Positions 1-6,712 of a stretch of 6,897 nt of DNA are shown here, piece by piece. Numbering within the stretch: position 1 is the stretch's first letter; every line of letters begins with the position of its first letter. The position numbers and the translations under genes were made by a program. Below the pieces are notes generated by a model that was not told where the DNA came from, ran no database searches, and was given only the letters and a program-made list of their open reading frames with translations. The stretch lies in assembly GCA_900765235.1 (NCBI GenBank), contig CAAFRK010000140.1, positions 1 to 6,897 of the forward strand, in the 5' to 3' direction. Origin of the DNA: an uncultured Veillonella sp. (GTDB taxonomy: Bacteria; Bacillota_C; Negativicutes; Veillonellales; Veillonellaceae).

Positions 1-1
1 G

Positions 2-9
2 CACCTCCC
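2..9 (-). promoter_or_regulatory. Probable ribosome binding site of the next leftward gene
   Basis: Read on the minus strand, the last bases of the window are GGGAGGTG, a near-perfect Shine-Dalgarno sequence. It lies downstream of the candidate promoter at 32-60, so a gene probably begins a few bases beyond the left edge. An ATG at 11-9 is an alternative start inside the window, with a weaker AGGA eight bases upstream of it. In several Firmicutes polC follows proS, but nothing in the window identifies the next gene. Confidence 0.5.
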
Positions 10-31
10 ATTACAATTATCCTATCTTTTA

Positions 32-60
32 ATTATGACTGATTTAGCTAATTTATTCAA
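32..60 (-). promoter_or_regulatory. Candidate sigma-70/sigma-A promoter for the next leftward gene
   Basis: On the minus strand, TTGAAT (60-55) and CATAAT (37-32) are separated by exactly 17 bases. They match the -35 consensus at 4 of 6 positions and the -10 consensus at 5 of 6. Transcription would start near position 25, giving a short leader before the Shine-Dalgarno sequence at 9-2. The promoter sits just past the proS terminator, where a new transcription unit would need one. The surroundings are very AT-rich, so a chance match is possible. Confidence 0.5.
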
Positions 61-70
61 GATGAGATAG

Positions 71-112
71 AAAAATTGCGACCCTAATGAGCATTCACTA
101 GAATCGCAATTT
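71..112 (-). terminator. Rho-independent terminator after proS
   Basis: Immediately after the proS stop codon (117-115) the minus strand can fold into a long hairpin. Arm AAATTGCGATTCTAGTGA (112-95) pairs with TCATTAGGGTCGCAATTT (90-73) around the four-base loop ATGC (94-91). That is 18 consecutive pairs, three of them G-T wobbles. The 3' side runs into five T residues (75-71). Stem, loop and T-tract together fit an intrinsic terminator closing the operon. The T-run is short and the outer stem is AT-rich, so some readthrough is possible. Confidence 0.85.
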
Positions 113-114
113 AA

Positions 115-1833
115 TTATAAATCTTGAAGTAATTCAGTAACCTTAGTCGCTACAGAATCGATTGCACATGTAATCGCTTCACCAGACTTACGGATTTGAA
201 TTTCTACTTCATTATTTTCAAGTGTATTTTTACTTACTGTAATTCGAAGTGGATAGCCAATTAAATCAGCATCTTTGAATTTTACACCAGCTCGATCCTT
301 ACGATCATCAAGTAACACATCTACACCTGCATCTTGTAATGCAGTATAAATTGTTTGACTTGTAGACATCAAAGCTTCATCTTTTACATTAATAGGTACA
401 ATAACGGCTTCAAATGGAGCAATAGCACGTGGCCAAATGATACCATTTTCATCGTGGTACTGCTCAATAGCTGCAGCTAATGTACGAGATACACCAATAC
501 CATAGCACCCCATAATCATTGGATTAGGGCGACCATTTTGATCTAAGAATGTAGCTTGTAAAGCTTCAGAGTATTTTGTACCCAATTTAAATACTTGACC
601 CACTTCAATACCTTTAGCATGCTCTAATGTACCACCACAAGTTGGACAAACATCATCATCTGTTATTAAACGAATTGGTGCAACAATGATATCTTCTACA
701 TTAAAGTCACGTTTAGGGTTAATGTTAATATAGTGTGCATCTTTCTTGTTTGCACCACCACAAACATTGTACGTTTCCATAACAGATTCATCCACAACAA
801 TAGCAAACTCTTCTGTTTGTTTTAACCCAACAGGACTTATAAAGCCAGCTGTTAAACCTACTTTTTCCAATTCTTCTGGTGTAGCCATTTCAGGCTCTAC
901 GGAACCAAGTACAGCATGTTGTACTGCTACTTCATTTACTTCATGGTCACCGCGAACAATAGCTAACACAACTTTACCATCAATAGAAAATACTACGGCT
1001 TTAATCGTTTTATGTAATGGCAAATTAAGCATTTCTGCAACAGCTTCAATAGTACTTGCATTTGGAGTGTCCACAATAGATAACTCTTGAAGTGCTTCTT
1101 CTTCCTGTTTCATAATACCAGGTTTACCAATTTCAATATTGGCAGCATAGTCACATTTTGTGCAATACACAATATCAGCTTCACCAGCTTCTGCGATTGC
1201 CATAAACTCATGTGTGCCACTACCACCGATAGCACCGCTGTCAGCTTCTACAGGACGGAATGTAAGACCACAACGCGTGAAAATACGTGTATATGCATCA
1301 TACATGGATTTATAAGATTCATCTAAACCAGCTTCATCCACATCAAAGGAGTATGCATCTTTCATAATAAATTCGCGACTGCGCATTAAACCATAACGCG
1401 GACGACGTTCATCACGGAATTTACTTTGAATTTGATATAAATTTACTGGTAGTTGACGATATGAATTGATCTCATTTTTAACAAGTGTGGTGATCATCTC
1501 TTCATGAGTTGGTCCTAAGCAGAATTCATTATCATGACGATCATTAATACGCATCATTTCAGCGCCATATGCATTCCAACGGCCAGATTCTTTCCAAATT
1601 TCAGCAGGTTGTAAGATAGGCATCATGATTTCTTGAGCACTAGCACGATCCATTTCTTCACGTACAATAGCTTCGATTTTTTTGATGCTTCTCCAACCTA
1701 ATGGTAAAAAGCTATATAAACCATTTGCAGTTTTGCGCATAAAACCAGCGCGAAGCATAAGCTGTTGGCTAACTACATCAGCGTCAGATGGAACCTCACG
1801 CAATGTAGGTGCATATAATTTAGTGGCTAACAT
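115..1833 (-). CDS. proS: Prolyl-tRNA synthetase, bacterial type with editing domain
   Basis: Cytoplasmic class II aminoacyl-tRNA synthetase that charges tRNA-Pro with proline. The 572-residue length is normal for the bacterial form. Visible in order: motif 1 region (about 37-81), the GPTHEE loop (107-112), motif 2 with RDERRPRYGLMRSREF (140-155), an inserted YbaK-like editing domain (about 232-390), motif 3 GCYGIGVSR (442-450), and a C-terminal anticodon-binding domain (about 474-572). The insertion keeps K278, the GxxxP loop G330-P334 and H367, which in E. coli ProRS are tied to removal of mischarged alanine, so editing is probably active. CxxC pairs flank the insertion (C224/C227 and C396/C399). 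The ATG at 1833 overlaps the end of ispG by 7 bases, with GAGGAG (1844-1839) five bases upstream. There is no room for a T-box leader directly before the gene, so expression should follow the operon. Confidence 0.97.
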   Translation of the reverse strand: MLATKLYAPTLREVPSDADVVSQQLMLRAGFMRKTANGLYSFLPLGWRSIKKIEAIVREEMDRASAQEIMMPILQPAEIWKESGRWNAYGAEMMRINDRHDNEFCLGPTHEEMITTLVKNEINSYRQLPVNLYQIQSKFRDERRPRYGLMRSREFIMKDAYSFDVDEAGLDESYKSMYDAYTRIFTRCGLTFRPVEADSGAIGGSGTHEFMAIAEAGEADIVYCTKCDYAANIEIGKPGIMKQEEEALQELSIVDTPNASTIEAVAEMLNLPLHKTIKAVVFSIDGKVVLAIVRGDHEVNEVAVQHAVLGSVEPEMATPEELEKVGLTAGFISPVGLKQTEEFAIVVDESVMETYNVCGGANKKDAHYININPKRDFNVEDIIVAPIRLITDDDVCPTCGGTLEHAKGIEVGQVFKLGTKYSEALQATFLDQNGRPNPMIMGCYGIGVSRTLAAAIEQYHDENGIIWPRAIAPFEAVIVPINVKDEALMSTSQTIYTALQDAGVDVLLDDRKDRAGVKFKDADLIGYPLRITVSKNTLENNEVEIQIRKSGEAITCAIDSVATKVTELLQDL

Positions 1834-2912
1834 AAAGACTCCTCATCTAAGTTTTCTAAATATTGATCAATTTCTCTAAATAATGTATCTACTAATTCAG
1901 CTTCTGGCACAGTCTTGATAACTTCTCCTTTGCGGAAGACAATCCCTTGGCCATTACCACCAGCAATACCGAAATCAGCTTCACGAGCCTCTCCAGGCCC
2001 ATTTACAACACAACCCATAACAGCTACTTTAATAGGTGCTTTAATGGATGCTAATCGCTCCTCTACAATCCCTGCCATATCAAATAAATTCACTTGGCAT
2101 CGACCGCATGTAGGACAGGAAATCATTGTAGCTCCAAAGTTTCGTAATCCTAGATTACTCAAAATACTTCGACCTACTTCAATTTCATGTATGGGATCAC
2201 CTGTTAAGGATACCCGTAAGGTATCGCCAATACCGTCTAATAATAAAGCACCAATGCCCATAGCAGATTTAATAGTACCTTGTTTTATCGTACCAGCTTC
2301 AGTAACACCTAAATGCAATGGATAAGGAATCTTATCGGATAACTTACGATAGGCTTCTACCATTAAAGGAACTTCCGTTGCTTTAATAGATAATTTCATT
2401 TGACGGTAGTCGAGTTTCTCAAGAATTCGCACATGTTCTAATGCAGTTTCCACCATGCCATCAGCTGTAGGATGACCTCCATGTGCATCGAGAATATGCT
2501 TTGGTAAAGACCCTGCATTAACGCCAATACGAATCGGGATTTGTTTAGGCTTAGCTTTTTCTATAACAGCTAATACCTTATCCTCACCGCCGATATTTCC
2601 TGGGTTAATACGCAATCCATCAACATTATTCTCGATAGCTTCTAACGCTAATTTATAGTCGAAATGAATATCAGCAATTAAAGGAATATCAATACCAGCA
2701 CGAACTGCTTTTAAAGCTTTAGCAGAAGCCATAGTAGGAACTGCAACACGTACTAGTTCACAACCAGCCTCAGCTAAACGATTTATTTCAGCTATAGCCT
2801 TTTCCGTATGAACCGGATCTGTAGTAATCATAGATTGAATGCTTACCGGTGCATAATCACCAATTTTAACTGTACCTACATAGATACCATTTGTTGGTTT
2901 ACGTACAATCAT
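1827..2912 (-). CDS. ispG: 4-hydroxy-3-methylbut-2-enyl diphosphate synthase (MEP pathway)
   Basis: Iron-sulfur enzyme (also called GcpE) that reductively opens methylerythritol cyclodiphosphate to HMBPP, the penultimate step of the MEP isoprenoid route. It acts in the cytoplasm. The 361-residue length matches the short bacterial form, with no plant-type extra domain. The N-terminal TIM-barrel part covers about 1-240, including SIQSM (24-28) and RINPGNIG (101-108). The C-terminal [4Fe-4S] domain has CPTCGRC (266-272) and GCVVNGPGEA (300-309). By analogy with E. coli the cluster ligands are C266, C269, C301 and E308, and all are present. The ATG at 2912 has GGGAG (2923-2919) six bases upstream and lies 18 bases after rseP. 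The last codons supply the proS Shine-Dalgarno, and the stop codon lies inside proS, so the two are probably coupled. The cluster implies oxygen sensitivity. Confidence 0.97.
   Translation of the reverse strand: MIVRKPTNGIYVGTVKIGDYAPVSIQSMITTDPVHTEKAIAEINRLAEAGCELVRVAVPTMASAKALKAVRAGIDIPLIADIHFDYKLALEAIENNVDGLRINPGNIGGEDKVLAVIEKAKPKQIPIRIGVNAGSLPKHILDAHGGHPTADGMVETALEHVRILEKLDYRQMKLSIKATEVPLMVEAYRKLSDKIPYPLHLGVTEAGTIKQGTIKSAMGIGALLLDGIGDTLRVSLTGDPIHEIEVGRSILSNLGLRNFGATMISCPTCGRCQVNLFDMAGIVEERLASIKAPIKVAVMGCVVNGPGEAREADFGIAGGNGQGIVFRKGEVIKTVPEAELVDTLFREIDQYLENLDEESLC
1839..1844 (-). promoter_or_regulatory. proS ribosome binding site inside ispG
   Basis: GAGGAG on the minus strand lies five bases before the proS ATG (1833). 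It is made from the codons for E357 and E358 of IspG. Because the ispG stop (1829-1827) falls after the proS start, ribosomes finishing ispG can reinitiate directly on proS. Confidence 0.85.
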
Positions 2913-2930
2913 TGTAATCTCCCATCTGTC

Positions 2931-3947
2931 TTATAGTAAACGGAAAATATCCTGCGTTGTTACATATAAGAATAATGCTACCATTAAAGCAACACCAACC
3001 ATTTGAATATACATTAGTGCCTTAGCAGGTAATTTACGACCTGTAATTGCTTCAGCCAAAATAATAATTAAATGACCACCATCTAATACAGGTAATGGTA
3101 AAAGATTGATAACCCCTAAGTTAATACTTAAGAATGCAGCAAAGCTCAAAAGTGGTGCAAAGCCAGATTGTGCAATAGTGCCAGCCATTTGTGAAATACC
3201 TACTGGGCCGGATAATTCTGCAGCTTGTGTGCCGCGAATCATATCATACAAACCACTTAACATAGCAACAATTGTTTGACCAGTACGAGTAACAGCTAGA
3301 CTCAAAGACTCGCCTATGCTATAACTTTCTCGTGTAAAACTAGGATAAATACCAATTTTAGGACTATCTTGTTCCATTTTTGGAATCACTGTAGTTTCTA
3401 CAGTTTCTCCGTCTCGATCTACCACAACGGTAACACCATGGTTGGCAGTACCTTGTAAGCTAGGACGGATTTCATCCCACGTTGAAATCTTTTTACCATC
3501 AATAGTAAGAATTCTATCATTTGATTGTAAATGAGCTTGTTCAGCGGCACTACCAGGGATGATATTACCGATAACAGGATCATTTGTATACGTGAGATTA
3601 CCTACTGTTGCATTGAGACCAAAGAATAAAACTATGGCCAATAAAAAGTTAAATACAGCACCTGCAGAAATAACAATAAATTTCTTCCATGCAGGTTTAG
3701 TATAAAATGAACGCTCATTAAGAGGCTCGTCAGGTGTCATACCTGCAATACGATTAAATCCACCAAGAGGAATGATACGAATCGAGTATAATGTTTCCCC
3801 TCTTTGAACCTTGAATATGGCAGGTCCAAAACCAATGGCAAATTCGTCTACTTGCATACCTGACATTTTTGCTGTAATGAAATGGCCTAATTCATGAATA
3901 AACACGATTAAACCAAATACAAATATTGTGGCTAATGCCGTTGTCAT
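2931..3947 (-). CDS. rseP: Site-2 (RseP/RasP-type) intramembrane zinc metalloprotease
   Basis: Membrane-embedded protease that cleaves transmembrane segments. Family members activate envelope-stress sigma factors by cutting anti-sigma factors or clear leftover signal peptides; the substrate here is unknown. The 338-residue form starts at ATG 3947. The first transmembrane helix carries the zinc motif HELGH (18-22). PLGGF (60-64) follows, then a second membrane segment (about 88-112), one PDZ domain (about 113-190), GPVGI (247-251), the motif NLLPLPVLDGGH (281-292) with zinc ligand D289, and a last helix (about 312-330). A single PDZ domain contrasts with the two of E. coli RseP and is usual in Gram-positive relatives. 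An in-frame ATG at 3992 would add 15 residues, but it lies inside dxr, lacks a Shine-Dalgarno and puts charged residues ahead of the first helix. The ATG at 3947 has AGGAG five bases upstream. Confidence 0.95.
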   Translation of the reverse strand: MTTALATIFVFGLIVFIHELGHFITAKMSGMQVDEFAIGFGPAIFKVQRGETLYSIRIIPLGGFNRIAGMTPDEPLNERSFYTKPAWKKFIVISAGAVFNFLLAIVLFFGLNATVGNLTYTNDPVIGNIIPGSAAEQAHLQSNDRILTIDGKKISTWDEIRPSLQGTANHGVTVVVDRDGETVETTVIPKMEQDSPKIGIYPSFTRESYSIGESLSLAVTRTGQTIVAMLSGLYDMIRGTQAAELSGPVGISQMAGTIAQSGFAPLLSFAAFLSINLGVINLLPLPVLDGGHLIIILAEAITGRKLPAKALMYIQMVGVALMVALFLYVTTQDIFRLL

Positions 3948-3952
3948 ATATA

Positions 3953-3957
3953 CTCCT
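3953..3957 (-). promoter_or_regulatory. rseP ribosome binding site overlapping the dxr stop
   Basis: AGGAG on the minus strand is five bases before ATG 3947 and shares two bases with the dxr TAG stop (3958-3956). This site decides the rseP start in favour of the 338-residue protein over the longer in-frame ATG at 3992, which has no such sequence. It also suggests coupling of rseP translation to dxr. Confidence 0.85.
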
Positions 3958-5101
3958 ATACCATCAATGATGTGGCCTTTTCTCGAGCCCATCTATCAAT
4001 GGCCAATAAATTGTCTAATGTAAAGTCATCTTCAGGTCCCATAGATTCAAGGACTGATGTAACGACTTTATAAATATCACCAAAAGCGATTTTATCATCT
4101 AAAAATGCATAAACTGCAGTTTCATTTGCAGCATTAAACACAGCTGGTTTAAAACCGCTTGATCGGCCCACTTCATAGGCAAGACGAAGAGCAGGAAAAT
4201 CATCATATCGTGGTGGTAAAAACTCTAATTGTAAGGCTTTAGTAAAATCAAGATGATTCATACTTAAAACTTCACGTTTTGGATATGTCAAAGCATATTG
4301 AATAGGCTCGCGCATATCTGGATTACCCATTTGAGCTAATATAGCCCCATCTTTCATGCGTATCATAGAATGAACAATGCTTTGTGGATGTACCACTACG
4401 TCAATATGATCAAAATCAAAACCAAATAGCCAATGAGCTTCGATTACCTCTAAGCCCTTGTTAAATAGAGATGCAGAGTCGATAGTAATCTTATTGCCCA
4501 TATTCCAAGTTGGATGTCGCAAGCAATCTGCAGCAGTGGCAGTTTGAATCTTATCAGAGTCCCAAGTACGTAAGGGGCCACCGGAAGCTGTAACGATTAA
4601 GGAATCAACATTATCGCGAGCTTGTCCTTCTAAGCATTGGAAAATAGCACTGTGCTCACTATCAATAGGTAAAATTTGTACGCCATACTCATTCGCTAAG
4701 GATGTAATCAATGGGCCACCGGCCACTAATGTTTCTTTATTAGCAAGACCAATGGTCTTACCTTTTTTGATGGCCTCCACAGTAGGTTCAATACCAGCAG
4801 CACCTACAATAGCAGTTACAACCATAGTTGCTTCTTGAATCGTAGCAGCAGCTATGAGTGCTTCCTTACCGCCCACAAGTTTTGTAGGACCTGTATAGCG
4901 TCCTTGTAGTTCTTTAAAAGCGCTTTCATCAACTAGACCAGCTACTAATGGCTGATATTCTTTAATTTGTTGTTCTAAGAGGTCAATATTATGATGTGCC
5001 ACTAAGGCAACCACCTTGAATTGATCTGGATGTTGAGACACTACATCTAGTGTCTGTGTACCGATTGAGCCAGTACTGCCAATAATACTTAGGTATTTCA
5101 T
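3956..5101 (-). CDS. dxr: 1-deoxy-D-xylulose 5-phosphate reductoisomerase (MEP pathway)
   Basis: Cytoplasmic NADPH-dependent enzyme (also IspC) that converts 1-deoxyxylulose 5-phosphate to methylerythritol 4-phosphate, the first committed MEP step and the target of fosmidomycin. The 381-residue length is normal. The NADPH-binding GSTGSIG is at 8-14 and LANKETLV at 119-126. The metal ligands D147 and E149 lie in ILPIDSEHSA, with E218 in NKGLEVIEAHW (214-224). H196, W199 and M201 in RHPTWNMG match the flexible active-site loop of E. coli, and S209, N214 and K215 match its phosphate-binding residues. VHPQSIVHSM (237-246) and QMGNPDMREP (257-266) are also present, so no key residue is missing. 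ATG 5101 has AGAGG (5113-5109) seven bases upstream and follows cdsA by 18 bases. Together with ispG it supplies isoprenoid precursors that UppS, encoded upstream in the same operon, consumes. Confidence 0.98.
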   Translation of the reverse strand: MKYLSIIGSTGSIGTQTLDVVSQHPDQFKVVALVAHHNIDLLEQQIKEYQPLVAGLVDESAFKELQGRYTGPTKLVGGKEALIAAATIQEATMVVTAIVGAAGIEPTVEAIKKGKTIGLANKETLVAGGPLITSLANEYGVQILPIDSEHSAIFQCLEGQARDNVDSLIVTASGGPLRTWDSDKIQTATAADCLRHPTWNMGNKITIDSASLFNKGLEVIEAHWLFGFDFDHIDVVVHPQSIVHSMIRMKDGAILAQMGNPDMREPIQYALTYPKREVLSMNHLDFTKALQLEFLPPRYDDFPALRLAYEVGRSSGFKPAVFNAANETAVYAFLDDKIAFGDIYKVVTSVLESMGPEDDFTLDNLLAIDRWAREKATSLMV

Positions 5102-5119
5102 AAGCTTACCTCTATTAGA

Positions 5120-5944
5120 TTAGTACGAAAAGAGTAATATGTATATCAATGTAATAGGAGCCGCAAATAATAAACTATCAAAACGATCCAATACACCACC
5201 ATGACCTGGTAGTAAAGTACCAGAATCTTTCACATTACATAATCGTTTAATCTTTGATTCAAATAAATCACCTAATGGTGCAAGTATACCGCTAATCATA
5301 CCAACATGAATGCCCATCCACCATGGAATGCCTACGATATACGAAAATACAGCGCCTGTAATAATACAGCCGATAAAGCCACCAATAAAACCTTCTAGTG
5401 TTTTATTAGGACTAATAGATGGAACAATTTTACGTTTACCAAAGGCACAACCAGCAAAATAAGCAAAAGTATCACTAGCCCATGTTGTAAATAATACTAG
5501 CCAAAGAGTAATTGTTCCCCAATTATATAATTCAAATGGCATTGATAGAGACATGTATATAGAGTCATGACGAATCATGAGCAAAGAAATCATGCCAATA
5601 CCAACATATAATAAGCCAAATACACTAAATGAAACACTAGCTAAAGAGTATTTGTTTTCACCAAATGTACATAACATATAATTGGCTGATAAACTCAATA
5701 CTAATATAGCTATTGCTAGAATATACTGATGACATGCAAAGGCAATCATCAATAATAAAATACTAATATAGCCCCATAAAATGGACATACGCACATGTTT
5801 AGCTTTACCTAGTAAAACAAACTCACGCCAACCTAATAGAGCTAATAATGTAATAAGAATATCATATACAGGTCCGCCTAATGTAATGGCCCCTAAGGCA
5901 ATAATAAAACCTATAACAGCGGTTATAACACGTGTTTTTAACAT
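5120..5944 (-). CDS. cdsA: Phosphatidate cytidylyltransferase (CDP-diacylglycerol synthase)
   Basis: Integral membrane enzyme that joins phosphatidic acid and CTP to make CDP-diacylglycerol, the precursor of all major bacterial phospholipids. The 274-residue protein is very hydrophobic, with roughly eight or nine membrane segments (for example about 5-22, 26-42, 55-92, 103-124, 142-165, 185-225 and 258-272). The family signature is complete at 230-256: S-x-I-K-R, K239-D240, PGHGG (246-250) and DRFD (253-256). SDTFAYFAG (157-165), SPNKTLEG (178-185) and GDLFES (225-230) also match the cytidylyltransferase active site. ATG 5944 lies 3 bases after the uppS stop, and its Shine-Dalgarno GAGGAA is inside the last uppS codons, so translation is probably coupled. 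Nothing is truncated or unusual. Confidence 0.97.
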   Translation of the reverse strand: MLKTRVITAVIGFIIALGAITLGGPVYDILITLLALLGWREFVLLGKAKHVRMSILWGYISILLLMIAFACHQYILAIAILVLSLSANYMLCTFGENKYSLASVSFSVFGLLYVGIGMISLLMIRHDSIYMSLSMPFELYNWGTITLWLVLFTTWASDTFAYFAGCAFGKRKIVPSISPNKTLEGFIGGFIGCIITGAVFSYIVGIPWWMGIHVGMISGILAPLGDLFESKIKRLCNVKDSGTLLPGHGGVLDRFDSLLFAAPITLIYILLFSY

Positions 5945-5947
5945 TTT

Positions 5948-6712
5948 TTATTCCTCATCACGTAAGCCACCAAACCGGCGTTCTCGTTTTTGATATGCTG
6001 CAACAGCCTCTAATAATGTTTCCTTAGTGAAATCTGGCCAATGTAAATCAGTAAACCAGAATTCAGCGTAAGCTAGCTGCCACAATAAAAAGTTACTAAT
6101 TCTAAAATCACTACTTGGACGAATTAACAAGTCTACATCACTAAACTCTTTAGTGAAAAGTTGGGAACTAACATAGTCTTCTGTAATCTCGTCTGTAGTA
6201 ATAGTTCCATCCACAACAGAATTTGTAATATCGCGGATAGTTCTTACTATTTCATCACGCCCCCCATAGTTTATTGCTAACTGTAAGGTAAGGCCTGTAT
6301 TATTCTGAGTTAATAATTCAGCATCGTGAATAATCTTTTGAAGCTCATCTGAAAGAGCACCGATATATCCAATAAAGCGAATACGCACATTATGTTCATG
6401 CATATACTTAACATTATTATTTAAGTATTCTTTTATGAGAGCCATAAGTAAAGAAACTTCCTGTTCAGGACGCTTCCAGTTCTCTGTGGAGAAGCCATAT
6501 ACCGTAAGAGCTCTAATTCCAATCTCATCTGCAGCAATAACAATCTGCTTTAATACGTCGGCCCCTGCGCGGTGTCCCATTGATCGTGGCATGCCTCTTC
6601 GTTTTGCCCAACGACCATTGCCATCCATAATAATAGCAACATGTTTTGGTATCACATTACTATCAATAACAGGCGTATCAGATGGTTTACGGTTAAATAA
6701 TTTCTTTAGCAT
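5948..6712 (-). CDS. uppS: Isoprenyl transferase, undecaprenyl diphosphate synthase type
   Basis: Soluble or membrane-associated cis-prenyltransferase that adds isopentenyl diphosphate units to farnesyl diphosphate. It makes the C55 undecaprenyl diphosphate carrier for peptidoglycan and surface polysaccharides. The 254-residue length is typical. Visible motifs are DGNGRWAK (30-37) with catalytic D30, GHRAG (46-50), STENW (75-79), NYGGRDEI (148-155), R198/R204/S206 of the isopentenyl diphosphate pocket, and the magnesium ligand E217 in LLWQLAYAEF. The pocket loop reads IRPSSDFRISN (197-207), where relatives usually have RTGGE or RTSGE. ATG 6712 has GAGGT (6722-6718) upstream and overlaps the preceding ORF by 20 bases. 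The codons for E253 and E254 form the Shine-Dalgarno of cdsA. Chain length cannot be read reliably from sequence, but the single copy beside cdsA and dxr favours the essential undecaprenyl enzyme. Confidence 0.96.
   Translation of the reverse strand: MLKKLFNRKPSDTPVIDSNVIPKHVAIIMDGNGRWAKRRGMPRSMGHRAGADVLKQIVIAADEIGIRALTVYGFSTENWKRPEQEVSLLMALIKEYLNNNVKYMHEHNVRIRFIGYIGALSDELQKIIHDAELLTQNNTGLTLQLAINYGGRDEIVRTIRDITNSVVDGTITTDEITEDYVSSQLFTKEFSDVDLLIRPSSDFRISNFLLWQLAYAEFWFTDLHWPDFTKETLLEAVAAYQKRERRFGGLRDEE
5951..5956 (-). promoter_or_regulatory. cdsA ribosome binding site inside uppS
   Basis: GAGGAA on the minus strand, formed by the last two sense codons of uppS (E253, E254), lies six bases before the cdsA ATG (5944). 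Only three bases separate the uppS stop codon from that ATG, which fits reinitiation by the same ribosomes. Confidence 0.8.

Noticed and set aside
746..1326. Plus-strand open frames opposite proS
   Set aside because: They are antisense shadows of a well-conserved gene with low-complexity Ser/Thr/Cys-rich translations, no recognisable domain and no visible ribosome binding context.
1915..2325. 136-codon plus-strand frame opposite ispG
   Set aside because: It is fully antisense to conserved ispG sequence. The proline- and isoleucine-rich translation looks like a reverse-frame artefact and nothing supports expression.
3948..3992. Longer rseP start at ATG 3992, giving 353 residues
   Set aside because: It lies inside dxr, has no Shine-Dalgarno and adds a charged segment before the first membrane helix. 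ATG 3947 has AGGAG at ideal spacing and begins right before the helix.
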